DNA of 64,000 nucleotides from Kosakonia oryzendophytica (GTDB lineage Bacteria > Pseudomonadota > Gammaproteobacteria > Enterobacterales > Enterobacteriaceae): the NCBI RefSeq assembly GCF_900094925.1, contig NZ_FMAY01000006.1, positions 1 through 64,000 on the forward strand, in the 5' to 3' direction. The notes below the pieces were generated by a model. It was not told where the DNA came from. It did not search any database and was given only the letters and a program-made list of their open reading frames with translations. Every line of letters begins with the position of its first letter. Position 1 is the stretch's first letter. A program made the position numbers and the translations under genes. Positions 1-9,388 of this stretch are shown piece after piece.

Positions 1-346
1 CTGGCCTGTCGTCAGTACTTTCGCCCCAGAGCCACCTGAAGCGCCTCCTTATCCAGCATGGCTTCGGCAAGCAGCTTCTTGAGCCTGGCGTTCTCTTCCT
101 CAAGCGACTTCAGGCGTTTAACCTCGGGCACCTCCATACCGCCATACTTCTTACGCCAGGTGTAAAAGGTTGCGTCAGAAATAGCATGCTTACGGCAAAG
201 CTCACGGGCGGAAATGCCAGCCTCGGCCTCGCGGAGAATACTGATGATCTGTTCGTCAGAAAAACGCTTCTTCATGGGGATGTCCTCACGTTGCTGATGA
301 AGACATTACTAACATCGTCGTGTGTTAATCAATGGGGAGCAGGTCA
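1..346 (-). mobile_element. IS3-family insertion sequence, partial (one terminus)
   Basis: The first 346 bases hold one end of an insertion sequence that continues beyond the left edge of the window. The element carries an OrfA-type gene on the minus strand. Its outer end appears to be at position 346, where the minus strand reads inward as TGACCTGCTCCCCATTGATT; a TGA-start terminal repeat with a CCCC block is typical of the IS407/IS51 branch of the IS3 family. Base composition changes sharply at this point, from mixed GC to strongly AT-rich. The target duplication cannot be checked because the other end lies outside the window. The family is clear from OrfA; the exact terminus is an inference. 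Confidence 0.75.
12..275 (-). CDS. IS3-family transposase OrfA
   Basis: This 87-residue protein is the DNA-binding half of an IS3-family transposase. An N-terminal helix-turn-helix covers about residues 5-45, with the family string ISDATFYTWRKKYGG. A leucine-zipper-like helix follows at about residues 55-80 (LEEENARLKKLLAEAMLD), used in this family for dimerisation. Length and motifs match OrfA of the IS407-type branch. In this family the catalytic DDE half, OrfB, is made by a programmed frameshift from the 3' end of orfA; here OrfB would lie left of the window and cannot be seen. The ATG at 275 lies about 70 bases inside the terminal repeat, as expected for an intact left end. Confidence 0.9.
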   Translation of the reverse strand: MKKRFSDEQIISILREAEAGISARELCRKHAISDATFYTWRKKYGGMEVPEVKRLKSLEEENARLKKLLAEAMLDKEALQVALGRKY

Positions 347-1488
347 CTACAGATATACTTGAATCAATTTTTGTAAAATATTTCTCTTTACGCCCACTCT
401 CTAAACACTCTAAAAGTATAAATAATCTTAGTTCAGGCGAGCAAAGACTCGCACTTATTGATATTGCTACAACTTTACTTTCTACTCAAAAAGAAAAGGA
501 AAAAGAAGTTATTTTAGCAATAGATGAGCCTGAAGTTTCTCTTGAGTCTGCTCATCGATTCGAGCAGTTCTGTAGTTTAATTGATTTATCTGAGCGTTTT
601 GGTCGACAAATTTTTATTACTACACATTGGTATGGCCTTGTGCTTAGACCTATTGAAGGCACGCTTCACTTCGTTTCTAAGGATGATAGTGTTAATGTTA
701 GGATTGAGGCGTTTCCGCTGAGTAACCTTCAGGAAAATAGACGGTCTTTCCCTAACTCAATAGAAATTCGTAGTTACTTTGATCTTATGGCATCAATGCT
801 AACTCTTCTCAAAAAGAAAAATTATAATTGGCTGTTTTGTGAAGGTACCGAAGATTATCTTTACCTGAAAGGTTTATTAGATAATAAAGTTGATAACCTA
901 TATATTTTACCCTTTAATGGGTGCGGGAACATAAAGAAAATATATGATTTCCTCCACGTCCCTTTTTCCGATAAACAAGAAAATAAGGAAATAAAAGGTA
1001 AGGTGATGTGTTTGATTGATACGGATGCGAAGAATGTTATACGTATTGAAGGGTATAAACAAGGTAATTATAAAAATAAACTTAGCTTCTATAGATTAAG
1101 TTTAGATAAAGATCAAAGTGATTTGATATCTGTTGCATCGACAATAGGAATTAATACTGAAATTGAGGATTTGTTAGAGCCTGTTTTGTTTTTTAATGTG
1201 TTGAAAGAAATCTCAAAAAAAGACATGCTTCTTGATGGTTATTTGAAATTTTATGAACTGGATCAAGATATTAAATATGTAAACCTAAGTAACGGTATTT
1301 CTTTTTTAAAACCAATTTCAATGGAAGGTTATGAAAAGAAAAGCGAGCTTTATAACTACTTAACCACACCAAAAATGAAAGCATTAGTCGCCGAAATATA
1401 TACTAAAGATTCAAGTAAAGTTAAAGTAAGGGAGTGTGATAAATGGGTCGCTGATTTGATTTCTTTCTTTAAGGCGAGCGATGAATAA
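322..1488 (+). pseudogene. OLD-like ATPase/TOPRIM nuclease, 5' truncated by an IS
   Basis: The open frame encodes 388 residues, but the first eight codons (from a GTG at 322) lie inside the IS end, so this is the C-terminal part of a larger interrupted gene. Visible motifs are an ABC-type signature LSSGEQ (36-41), a Walker B stretch VILAIDEPEVSLE (63-75) and a switch-like TTH (100-102). Then comes a TOPRIM-like region with the acidic motif FCEGTEDYLYLK (Glu about 174) and CLIDTD (Asp 233 and 235). This order is that of OLD-family nucleases, many of which act in phage defence. The Walker A part is missing, so the product is probably inactive. Codon use is strongly AT-rich, unlike the core genes to the right, and no partner gene is visible before selC. 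Antiviral function is an inference. Confidence 0.7.
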
Positions 1489-1511
1489 ATAAACAGCCGA
1501 AGTTTGATTTT

Positions 1512-1606
1512 TGGCGGAAGATCACAGGAGTCGAACCTGCCCGGGACCGCTGGCGGCCCCAACTGGATTTGAAGTCCAGCCACCTCACCGGAGATGACGA
1601 CCTTCC
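1512..1606 (-). tRNA. selC: selenocysteine tRNA (UCA anticodon)
   Basis: This 95-base gene encodes tRNA-Sec, which inserts selenocysteine at UGA codons together with SelA and SelB. The minus strand reads GGAAGGTCGTCATCTCCGG at the 5' end and ends TGTGATCTTCCGCCA, giving the long 8-pair acceptor stem with one G-U pair. The anticodon loop ACTTCAAA carries UCA. The long variable arm (GGGGCCGCCAGCGGTCCC) and the encoded CCA are present. It is nearly identical to E. coli selC. The 3' end faces the AT-rich island on the left, and the 3' end of selC is a well-known integration site for pathogenicity islands and prophages. SelA begins at the other end of this window. Confidence 0.97.
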
Positions 1607-1894
1607 GCGCCTGCATTGCTACATGGAGGCGGGGCGCATTATAGCTACTTTCATGCATTTACCACATACCCTGGCCATAAATTTTCTCGTTGTGCTGCCG
1701 CTTCAAATCCACGTTTCAGATAAAACCTCACATTTTCCGATGGTTAGCTTTTTCGTGCTGCGAAAGTAACCACGATCACAGAAAAGAATAAACGTAATCT
1801 GATAACCAGAAAACGGAATACCCGCCTGAAAAACGATCGTTTACAACCACTGAGACCGCTCTCCGCTTACTTTTCAGGCGTTAAGGAAACAAAA

Positions 1895-3286
1895 ATGGAC
1901 AGTCAGATTATTTCTGTGAAAGAAAAGATTGGCTACGGGATGGGCGATGCCGCCAGCCATATCGTTTTTGATAACGTGATGCTGTACATGATGTTTTTCT
2001 ATACCGATATCTTCGGTATTCCCGCCGGTTTCGTTGGCACCATGTTCCTGCTGGCGCGCGCGCTGGACGCCATTTCCGATCCCTGTATGGGGTTGATTGC
2101 CGACCGCACGCGCAGCCGCTGGGGTAAGTTTCGCCCTTGGATCCTCTTCGGCGCACTGCCGTTCGGCGTGGTCTGCGTATTGGCATACAGCACACCGGAT
2201 CTCAGCGTCAGCGGCAAGATGATATATGCCGCTGTAACCTATACGTTACTCACCCTGCTTTACACCGTGGTAAACATTCCGTACTGCGCATTGGGCGGAG
2301 TCATCACTAACGACCCGCAACAGCGTATTTCGCTGCAATCCTGGCGCTTTGTGCTGGCAACTGCGGGCGGCATGCTCTCCACCGTGCTGATGATGCCATT
2401 GGTCAAACTGATTGGCGGAGAAGATAAAGTCTTCGGCTTCCAGGGCGGTATTGCGGTGCTCTCGGTGGTCGCCTTTATGATGCTGGCATTCTGCTTCTTC
2501 ACCACCAAAGAGCGTATCCAGGCACCGCCGAGCACCACCTCCATGCGAGAAGATTTGCGCGACATCTGGCAAAACGACCAGTGGCGCATCGTCGGTTTGC
2601 TCACCATCCTCAACATCCTGGCCGTGTGCGTGCGCGGTGGGGCAATGATGTATTACGTCACCTGGATCATGGGCGATGCCGCCATCTTCACCGCCTTCCT
2701 CACCACTTACTGTGTCGGCAACCTGATTGGCAGCGCGCTGGCCAAGCCGCTCACCGACTGGAAATGCAAAGTCACCATCTTCTGGTGGACCAACGCCGCG
2801 CTCACCGTGCTCAGCGTCGCCATGTTCTTCGTGCCGATCGAAGCCAGCGTCACCATGTTTATCTTCATCTTCGTTATCGGCGTGCTTCACCAACTGGTCA
2901 CTCCCATCCAATGGGTGATGATGTCCGACACCGTGGATTATGGCGAATGGTGCAACGGCAAACGCCTTACCGGCATCAGTTTTGCGGGCACGCTGTTTGT
3001 GCTGAAACTTGGGTTGGCGCTGGGCGGCGCATTGATCGGCTGGGCGCTGGCGGGTGGCGGTTACAACGCGGCAGCGCAGAGCCAGAACAGTGCCACGATT
3101 AGCATCATCATTGCGTTGTTCACGCTGGTTCCGGCGCTCTGCTACTTATTGAGCGCCTTTATTGCCAAACGCTTCTACACCCTCAAAACGCCATTCCTGA
3201 CATCAATTATGGCGCAACTGGCGCGTGGTGAACGCCGCGATCCACAAGGCCATGGCAACGCCTCTCCCCGGGAAGAATTACTGTAA
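1895..3286 (+). CDS. yicJ: Glycoside/pentoside:cation symporter YicJ (GPH family)
   Basis: The 463-residue protein belongs to the glycoside-pentoside-hexuronide:cation symporters of the major facilitator superfamily. Its start, [18 protein letters not shown], is typical of the group, as is the [14 protein letters not shown] loop between helices 2 and 3. About twelve hydrophobic segments are visible. E. coli YicJ has 460 residues. The ATG at 1895 follows AAGGAA at a good distance. Its stop codon at 3284-3286 overlaps the ribosome-binding site of yicI, so the two genes form an operon. The likely substrate is an alpha-xyloside such as isoprimeverose, inferred from the linked xylosidase. The 288 bases between selC and this gene hold no gene that I can support and presumably carry the promoter. 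Confidence 0.93.
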   Translation: MDSQIISVKEKIGYGMGDAASHIVFDNVMLYMMFFYTDIFGIPAGFVGTMFLLARALDAISDPCMGLIADRTRSRWGKFRPWILFGALPFGVVCVLAYSTPDLSVSGKMIYAAVTYTLLTLLYTVVNIPYCALGGVITNDPQQRISLQSWRFVLATAGGMLSTVLMMPLVKLIGGEDKVFGFQGGIAVLSVVAFMMLAFCFFTTKERIQAPPSTTSMREDLRDIWQNDQWRIVGLLTILNILAVCVRGGAMMYYVTWIMGDAAIFTAFLTTYCVGNLIGSALAKPLTDWKCKVTIFWWTNAALTVLSVAMFFVPIEASVTMFIFIFVIGVLHQLVTPIQWVMMSDTVDYGEWCNGKRLTGISFAGTLFVLKLGLALGGALIGWALAGGGYNAAAQSQNSATISIIIALFTLVPALCYLLSAFIAKRFYTLKTPFLTSIMAQLARGERRDPQGHGNASPREELL

Positions 3287-3296
3287 GGAGTCATGC

Positions 3297-5615
3297 ATGA
3301 AAATCAGTGATGGCAACTGGCTGATCCAGCCGGGTCTGACATTAATCCAGCCCATTCAGGTGTTCGACGTTGAACAGCAGGGCAATGAGATGGTGGTGTA
3401 TGCCGCGCCGCGCGATGTGCGCGAACGCACATGGCAACTGGACACACCGCTGTTTACGCTGCGCTTTTTCTCGCCGCAGGAAGGCATTATTGGCGTACGC
3501 ATTGAGCACTTTCAGGGCGCGGTGGATAACGGCCCGCACTTCCCGCTGAACCCATCGCTGTATGTGGATGTTGTACTGCGTAACACCGACGATTTTGCAG
3601 AGCTACAAAGCGGCGCGCTGAGCGTGCGGGTGGGGAAAGGTGACAACTGGGCGCTCGACTTTCTGCGTGACGGCGTGCGCATTACCGGGAGTCAGGTGAA
3701 GAACAACGGCTATGTGCAGGATAACAACCGCGGGCGTAACTACATGTTCGAGCGGCTGGATCTTGGTGTTGGCGAGACGGTGTATGGTCTCGGTGAGCGT
3801 TTTACCGCGCTGGTGCGTAACGGCCAGACGGTGGAAACCTGGAACCGCGATGGCGGTACCAGCACCGAACAGTCCTATAAGAATATCCCGTTCTACCTGA
3901 CGAACCGGGGCTACGGCGTGCTGGTGAATCACCCGCAGGCCGTGGAGTTTGAAGTCGGCTCCGAGAAGGTCTCCAAAGTGCAGTTCAGCGTGGAAGGGGA
4001 GTATCTCGAGTACTTTGTCATTGATGGCCCGACGCCGCAGGCGGTGCTGAACCGCTATACGCAATTTACCGGCCGCCCGGCGCTGCCCCCGGCCTGGTCT
4101 TTCGGCCTGTGGCTGACCACTTCGTTTACTACCAATTATGACGAAGCGACGGTCAATCGTTTTATCGATGGCATGGCGGAGCGCCAGTTGCCGCTGCATG
4201 TGTTCCATTTCGACTGCTTCTGGATGAAGGCGTTCCAGTGGTGCGATTTTGAATGGGATCCGGTGACCTTCCCGGACCCGGAAGGCATGATCAAACGCCT
4301 GAAAGCGCGCGGGCTGAAAATCTGCGTCTGGATCAACCCCTATATCGGCCAGAAGTCCCCGGTGTTCCGTGAGCTGAAAGAGAAAGGCTACTTGCTGAAA
4401 CGCGCCGATGGTTCGCTATGGCAGTGGGACAAATGGCAACCGGGGCTGGCCATTTACGACTTCACCAACCCGGAAGCCTGCCAGTGGTACGCCGATAAAC
4501 TCAAAGGCCTGATGGCGATGGGGGTCGACTGTTTCAAGACCGACTTTGGCGAGCGCATCCCGACCGATGTGGTGTGGCATAACGGCGCGTGCCCAGAGAA
4601 GATGCACAACCACTACGCCTATATTTACAACGAACTGGTGTGGAAGGCGATGAAAGAGACGGTGGGCGAGCGGGAAGCGGTACTGTTTGCCCGTTCGGCC
4701 TCCGTTGGCGCGCAGCAGTTCCCGGTGCACTGGGGCGGCGACTGTTACGCCAACTATGAATCGATGGCGGAAAGCCTGCGCGGTGGGCTCTCTATTGGTC
4801 TGTCTGGTTTTGGTTTCTGGAGCCACGACATTGGCGGCTTCGAAAATACCGCCCCTGCGCATGTCTACAAACGCTGGTGCGCGTTTGGTCTGCTCTCCAG
4901 CCACAGTCGCTTGCACGGCAGCAAATCTTACCGCGTGCCGTGGGCTTACGATGAAGAGTCCTGCGATGTGGTGCGCCACTTTACGCAACTGAAATGCCGC
5001 CTGATGCCGTACCTTTACCGTCAGGCGGCGCTGGCGCATAAATGCGGTACACCGATGATGCGTGCCATGATGCTTTCGTTCCCGACCGATCCCGCCTGCG
5101 ATTACCTCGACCGCCAGTACATGTTGGGCGAGGCGCTGCTGGTGGCACCGGTGTTCAGCGAAGCGGGAGATGTGCAGTTTTATCTGCCGGAAGGGCGCTG
5201 GACGCACCTGTGGCATAACGATGTCCTGAACGGCAGTCGCTGGCATCAACAGCGCCACGACGTGATGAGCCTGCCGGTCTATGTGCGTGACAATACCCTA
5301 CTGGCGCTGGGCAGCAACGATCAGCGCCCGGATTACGCCTGGCATGAAAACACCGCCTTCCAGCTGTTTGCGCTGGATGAGGGGCGTGAAGCGCTGTGCG
5401 AAGTACCGGATGCGAGCGGCGCGGTGATTTTCCGCCTGCGGGCGAAACGTGAAAACGGCGTGATTAGCGTGCAGGCTGAAGGCGAAGCCCGCAACTGGAC
5501 GCTGTGCCTGCGCAATATCACACAGATTGCCGGGGTGCAGGGGGCTACGCAGTCGGGCAGCGAACAAGGTGTGGTGATAGCGCCGCAGAGTGAGGAGATT
5601 CGGATCACGCTGTGA
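3297..5615 (+). CDS. yicI: Alpha-xylosidase YicI (GH31)
   Basis: This cytoplasmic glycoside hydrolase of family 31 releases alpha-xylose from the non-reducing end of xylosides such as isoprimeverose, probably after import by YicJ. The start chosen at 3297 follows AAGGAG at 3285-3290 and gives 772 residues, the length of E. coli YicI; a longer frame from 3225 runs inside yicJ and lacks support. The catalytic nucleophile is Asp416 in KTDFGE and the acid/base is Asp482 in [10 protein letters not shown], both at the numbers known for the E. coli enzyme. An N-terminal beta-sandwich precedes the barrel, and beta-sandwich domains follow it. The gene ends six bases before the hairpin array. Confidence 0.96.
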   Translation: MKISDGNWLIQPGLTLIQPIQVFDVEQQGNEMVVYAAPRDVRERTWQLDTPLFTLRFFSPQEGIIGVRIEHFQGAVDNGPHFPLNPSLYVDVVLRNTDDFAELQSGALSVRVGKGDNWALDFLRDGVRITGSQVKNNGYVQDNNRGRNYMFERLDLGVGETVYGLGERFTALVRNGQTVETWNRDGGTSTEQSYKNIPFYLTNRGYGVLVNHPQAVEFEVGSEKVSKVQFSVEGEYLEYFVIDGPTPQAVLNRYTQFTGRPALPPAWSFGLWLTTSFTTNYDEATVNRFIDGMAERQLPLHVFHFDCFWMKAFQWCDFEWDPVTFPDPEGMIKRLKARGLKICVWINPYIGQKSPVFRELKEKGYLLKRADGSLWQWDKWQPGLAIYDFTNPEACQWYADKLKGLMAMGVDCFKTDFGERIPTDVVWHNGACPEKMHNHYAYIYNELVWKAMKETVGEREAVLFARSASVGAQQFPVHWGGDCYANYESMAESLRGGLSIGLSGFGFWSHDIGGFENTAPAHVYKRWCAFGLLSSHSRLHGSKSYRVPWAYDEESCDVVRHFTQLKCRLMPYLYRQAALAHKCGTPMMRAMMLSFPTDPACDYLDRQYMLGEALLVAPVFSEAGDVQFYLPEGRWTHLWHNDVLNGSRWHQQRHDVMSLPVYVRDNTLLALGSNDQRPDYAWHENTAFQLFALDEGREALCEVPDASGAVIFRLRAKRENGVISVQAEGEARNWTLCLRNITQIAGVQGATQSGSEQGVVIAPQSEEIRITL

Positions 5616-5620
5616 GTTCC

Positions 5621-6043
5621 CCCTCACCCTGACCCTCTCCCCAGAGGGGCGAGGGGATAAGTGCGGTTTTCCCCTCACCCTGACCCTCTCCCCAGAGGGG
5701 CGAGGGGATAAGACTGGTGCGGTTTCCCCCTCACCCTGACCCTCTCCCCAGAGGGGCGAGGGGATAAGACTGGTGCGGTTTTCCCCTCACCCTGACCCTC
5801 TCCCCAGAGGGGCGAGGGGAGAAGACTGGTGTGGTTTTCCCCTCCCCCTGACGCTCTCCTCAAAGGGGGGAGGGGAGAAGACTGGTGTGGTTTTCCCCTC
5901 CCCCTGACGCTCTCCTCAAAGGGGGGAGGGGAGAAGACTGGTGCGGTTTTCCTCTCTCAGATCCTCTCCCCAAAGGGACCTGGGGGATAAAGTCAGTGCG
6001 GGTTTTCTCCCTCTCCCTTTCAGGGAGAGGGCTGGGGTGAGGG
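5621..6043. repeat. Tandem GC-rich hairpin array, 56-bp period
   Basis: Seven direct copies of a hairpin-forming unit fill the space between yicI and yicH. The CTCTCC marker of successive copies lies at 5635, 5686, 5742, 5798, 5854, 5910 and 5964, giving spacings of 51, then four of 56, then 54. Each unit has a palindromic core of the form CTCCCC-AGAG-GGGCGAGGGG followed by a conserved spacer (AAGACTGGTGCGGTTTTC). The first unit starts with CCCTCACCC and the array ends with one inverted copy finishing GGGTGAGGG at 6043, so the whole block is bounded by inverted arms. Copies 5 and 6 are near-identical (recent duplication) and copy 7 is degenerate. It is REP/BIME-like, not CRISPR, because the spacers are conserved. 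Confidence 0.9.
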
Positions 6044-7759
6044 TGATGGCGCAGACTCAGTTGGAGGGGCAACCACACCACCGGAAACGACACCGCCATG
6101 CATACTTTGTTTTAGCTGCTGTTTCTGGACATTTATCACCTGCAACTCGCCATTCACCGTCGGTTTCAGCGGCGCATTTGCGTTGACGTTGCCGCTGGCG
6201 GTCAGTTGCAGGTTACCATCACCATTTATCGGCAGCGCTGGCCAGCCCCACTCCTGCAACACATTCACCGGCACGCCGCGCCCGCGCAGACTGAGGTTGA
6301 CGCTGCGTTCCGGCGTTTGTGAAACCACGGCGGTGGCTTCCAGCAAGCCCTGGCCGGTAAAAGCGCTAAGTTCGCTGATATTCACCGTGCTGCTGTTCGC
6401 GTTTAACGCAAGCGACGGGCGGCGCACATCAACGCGATTAAACGTTGCGGCGGCGGCGTTCAGTTTTGCGCTGCCACCCCAGACGCCCCATTTGCGTTCG
6501 CGCGCCAGTTGCAGGTTATCCCCATAGCCATCCAACGCAGTGAGTTGCCACGGGAAGCCCGGGTCGATATCAATCACCAGATTGCGGCTGGCGCTGAATT
6601 TCTTCAACGTCACGCTGTTCAGCCATGTTGGCAATTCATCCATCCAGACCTGTTTCCAGTTTGCCGGCAAGGTGTATTCCAGCCCGGCAAAAGCGGCGTC
6701 GTCCAGCACCAGTGCGTGCCCGGCGCGATACCAGTTACCGGAGGTGCGCACCATGCCGTTTTCCCAGCGTGAGGTGAATTGCTGCAGCGCAATGCCCTGC
6801 GGCGAGAAAGTGGCGTTAAGGATCGGATCGAACAGATGCAGCGAACCGTAAATAAACTCGGTGGCGTTCATCGACAGTCTGCCGTCTTCGCTTTTCCAGT
6901 CGCCGCCTTCCAGCGTCAGGTTGCGCAAGCTCAGATCGAGGTCGGTAACCGCCCATTCCGGCCCTTGCAGGCGCGCATCCGTCACCTCAACTCGGCCAAT
7001 TTTCAGTGACGGCAGCGTGGTCAGCGGATTAAAGAAATCGAGCAGGGATTTGTCGCTTTGCAGGCGGATATCATTCAGCCGCAGGTTATTCACTACCCAA
7101 CTGCCGTCGGCATTGCGTTGCGCATCGCCCGTCAGCGAACCGCGCGCCATATCCGCGCCAATGGTGGTCAGCGTGACCACATCTTTATCAATACTGCCCT
7201 GAATGAGAACGTTGCTGGCGGGAACGCCGTTTAACATCAATGATCCGGCGCTCATCTGGATCTGCGTTTTGCTGCCGAGCACATTGCCTGCGACCGGTTG
7301 CCACGGCGCAACACCGCCGGTGACCCGTTGCGCACTCAGATCCCAGCCAGTGGCCGGGCTGTTAAACGCCATATTGCTCAGTTGCAGACGATCGGCCTGG
7401 AAAGGCAACGGCGCGGCAGCGGGGGAGAGATTAAGCGTGCCGTCCTGCAACAGAATGGTGTCTACATGCAGCGGATCGGTAAGCTGGCGGCTACTGAGAT
7501 CGATATCGACGGTTTTAGCGACCAGCGTGGCGGGTTTGCCTTTGTGACCAAAGTTAACGTTTTTCAGCAGCACATGGGACGGGGAAGAGAAGCGATGATC
7601 CATCACATCGAACGTCAGATGATAGTCGCTGTTGTTGCTGACCCACTGGCTAACCTGTGTTGCGCCCCAGCGGGTTTGCAACAAGAAATAGACAGCCAGC
7701 ATCGCCAGTAACAAGACGATAGCGACAACAAGGAGCAGCTTTCCAAGAAATTTCATCAT
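6020..7759 (-). CDS. yicH: AsmA-family inner-membrane protein YicH
   Basis: This 579-residue protein is a member of the AsmA family, large envelope proteins anchored by one N-terminal helix (residues about 3-28, FLGKLLLVVAIVLLLAML) with a long periplasmic beta-rich domain. AsmA-like proteins are implicated in lipid transport to the outer membrane; the role of YicH itself is not settled. E. coli YicH has 569 residues. The last seven codons and the stop (6020-6043, PSPQPSP) lie in the terminal arm of the hairpin array, so the native C-terminus has been replaced or extended by repeat DNA. ATG codons at 7759 and 7756 are both possible starts. Confidence 0.92.
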   Translation of the reverse strand: MMKFLGKLLLVVAIVLLLAMLAVYFLLQTRWGATQVSQWVSNNSDYHLTFDVMDHRFSSPSHVLLKNVNFGHKGKPATLVAKTVDIDLSSRQLTDPLHVDTILLQDGTLNLSPAAAPLPFQADRLQLSNMAFNSPATGWDLSAQRVTGGVAPWQPVAGNVLGSKTQIQMSAGSLMLNGVPASNVLIQGSIDKDVVTLTTIGADMARGSLTGDAQRNADGSWVVNNLRLNDIRLQSDKSLLDFFNPLTTLPSLKIGRVEVTDARLQGPEWAVTDLDLSLRNLTLEGGDWKSEDGRLSMNATEFIYGSLHLFDPILNATFSPQGIALQQFTSRWENGMVRTSGNWYRAGHALVLDDAAFAGLEYTLPANWKQVWMDELPTWLNSVTLKKFSASRNLVIDIDPGFPWQLTALDGYGDNLQLARERKWGVWGGSAKLNAAAATFNRVDVRRPSLALNANSSTVNISELSAFTGQGLLEATAVVSQTPERSVNLSLRGRGVPVNVLQEWGWPALPINGDGNLQLTASGNVNANAPLKPTVNGELQVINVQKQQLKQSMHGGVVSGGVVAPPTESAPSPSPQPSP

Positions 7760-7877
7760 CTTCCATCCCCAACGTGTCAGTCAGGCAGTTATGCACGATT
7801 TATGCGCAATGCTCAAGGGCGGAATGATGAAAGGAAGTGACTGTGGCAACGGTTTGGCCCCGTTGCCGCAGCATGCA

Positions 7878-9263
7878 TCAGTTTTTCTCTGGCGGAAAAA
7901 TCAGATTCAATACAATTGCCGTGATACCCCCTGCGGCGATGCCGGAAGAGAGCAGGTTTTTCAGCCAATCCGGCGCAAATTGCAGGATCTGCGGCTGTTG
8001 GGAGACGCCAAGGCCGACCGCCAGTGACAGCGCAATTATCATGATCGCACGGCGGTTCAGCGGTTCGCGGGAGACAATACGCACGCCAGACGCCGCAATG
8101 GTTCCGAACATCACCAGCGTTGCGCCACCGAGGACCGGCTCAGGCAGTTGTTGCACAAACGCACTCACCGCCGGGAACAGACCAAGCACAATCAGCATCA
8201 GCGCGACAAAGAAGCCGATGTAGCGGCTGGCGACGCCGGTCAACTGGATCACGCCGTTGTTCTGACCGAAACAGGAGTTCGGGAAGGTGTTAAACACCGC
8301 CGAGACGAAGGAGTTGAGGCCGTTAGCCAGGACGCCGCCTTTCAGGCGCTTCATATAGACCGGGCCGGCAACCGGCTGCTCAGAAACGTCGGACGTGGCG
8401 GTGATATCGCCGATGGTTTCCAGCGAGGTGATCATAAACACCAACATCAGCGGCAGCAGCAGATTCCAGTCAATGCTCAGGCCGTAGTAGAGCGGTGTTG
8501 GCACCATAAAGGCGTCCGCCGGGGCATTGTAGGCTGGCAGCATACCCATAAACATCGCCAGCACGTAACCGACCGCCATAGCAATCACCAGAGAGGCGAT
8601 ACGCAGGTAAGGATTACGCTGGCGGTTTAGCAGAATAATGATTGCCAGCACCACGCCGGCCAGCAGCAGGTTCTTCGGTGCGCCGAAGGTGTGGTTGCCC
8701 ATTGCGGCAAAACCGCCGCCCACGGAGGTCAAACCAACCTGAATCAGCGACAGGCCGATAATCATCACCACCACACCGGAGACCAGCGGGGTGATAATAC
8801 GGCGCGCCAGCGGCAGAATTCGGGAGATAACCATTTCGGTGCAGCTTGCCAGCATTAGAGTGCCGAACAGTGCAGCCATCATCGTCGGCACATCCGCACC
8901 ACCGGTTTTCAGTGCGGTACCCCCCATAATCAGCGGCGCCACAAAGTTAAAGCTGGTGCCCTGAATCGACAACAGGCCAGAACCCACCGGCCCCCAGGCT
9001 TTGATCTGGATAATGGAAGCCACGCCAGAGGCGAACAGCGACATGCTGATGATGTGCTGAGTGTCCTGAGCCGGTAAACCCAGCGCCTGGCAGATAAGCA
9101 GCGCGGGCGTGATAACGCCGACAAACATCGCCAGCAAATGCTGCAGCGCGGCAAACAGCGTCTGCGCCAGCGGAGGGCGGTCTTCAAGGCGGTAGATCAG
9201 TTCGCTGGGTTGAGTCTGCGCAACCGGTTGCGCACTTTCTGACTCGATGGTGTTTACGGACAT
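7878..9263 (-). CDS. xanP: Xanthine:proton symporter XanP
   Basis: This is a 461-residue nucleobase-ascorbate (NAT/NCS2) transporter, the high-affinity xanthine permease known in E. coli as XanP (formerly YicE, 463 residues). The NAT signature [14 protein letters not shown] and the ETIGDITA motif on the neighbouring helix, both lining the purine site, are visible. About 14 hydrophobic helices are expected. The start at 9263 ([14 protein letters not shown]) matches the E. coli N-terminus and has an AGGGGA sequence upstream; the 27-residue extension to 9344 is not supported. In E. coli gltS separates this gene from recG; here only 125 bases do. Confidence 0.95.
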   Translation of the reverse strand: MSVNTIESESAQPVAQTQPSELIYRLEDRPPLAQTLFAALQHLLAMFVGVITPALLICQALGLPAQDTQHIISMSLFASGVASIIQIKAWGPVGSGLLSIQGTSFNFVAPLIMGGTALKTGGADVPTMMAALFGTLMLASCTEMVISRILPLARRIITPLVSGVVVMIIGLSLIQVGLTSVGGGFAAMGNHTFGAPKNLLLAGVVLAIIILLNRQRNPYLRIASLVIAMAVGYVLAMFMGMLPAYNAPADAFMVPTPLYYGLSIDWNLLLPLMLVFMITSLETIGDITATSDVSEQPVAGPVYMKRLKGGVLANGLNSFVSAVFNTFPNSCFGQNNGVIQLTGVASRYIGFFVALMLIVLGLFPAVSAFVQQLPEPVLGGATLVMFGTIAASGVRIVSREPLNRRAIMIIALSLAVGLGVSQQPQILQFAPDWLKNLLSSGIAAGGITAIVLNLIFPPEKN

Positions 9264-9388
9264 CTCAAGCAATCCCCTGGATGGAAAAGCGGTGATTTTA
9301 TCGGACTGTTTGGTAAAAGCAAACGGTTGCTTTGCTAAAAACATACTTTTCTAAGGGGTGTTCTTTTTACGGGATAAGGTTCTAAAAC

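Noticed and set aside
1356-1769. Short open frames crossing selC
   Set aside because: They overlap a structurally perfect tRNA gene and show no protein motifs.
1607-1894. CRP site upstream of yicJ
   Set aside because: A single TCACA half-site near 1775 has no partner at the correct six-base spacing.
4416-5258. 280-codon open frame antisense to yicI, and similar long antisense frames at 2246-2911 and 43478-44104
   Set aside because: Shadow frames of highly biased coding sequence; the sense strands encode well-conserved proteins.
5621-6043. CRISPR array
   Set aside because: The repeat is regular, but the spacers are conserved, the units are hairpins with a 56-base period, and no cas gene is near.
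5675-6099. Proline/arginine-rich open frames in the hairpin array
   Set aside because: Translation of tandem repeats keeps frames open by chance; no start signals or homologues.
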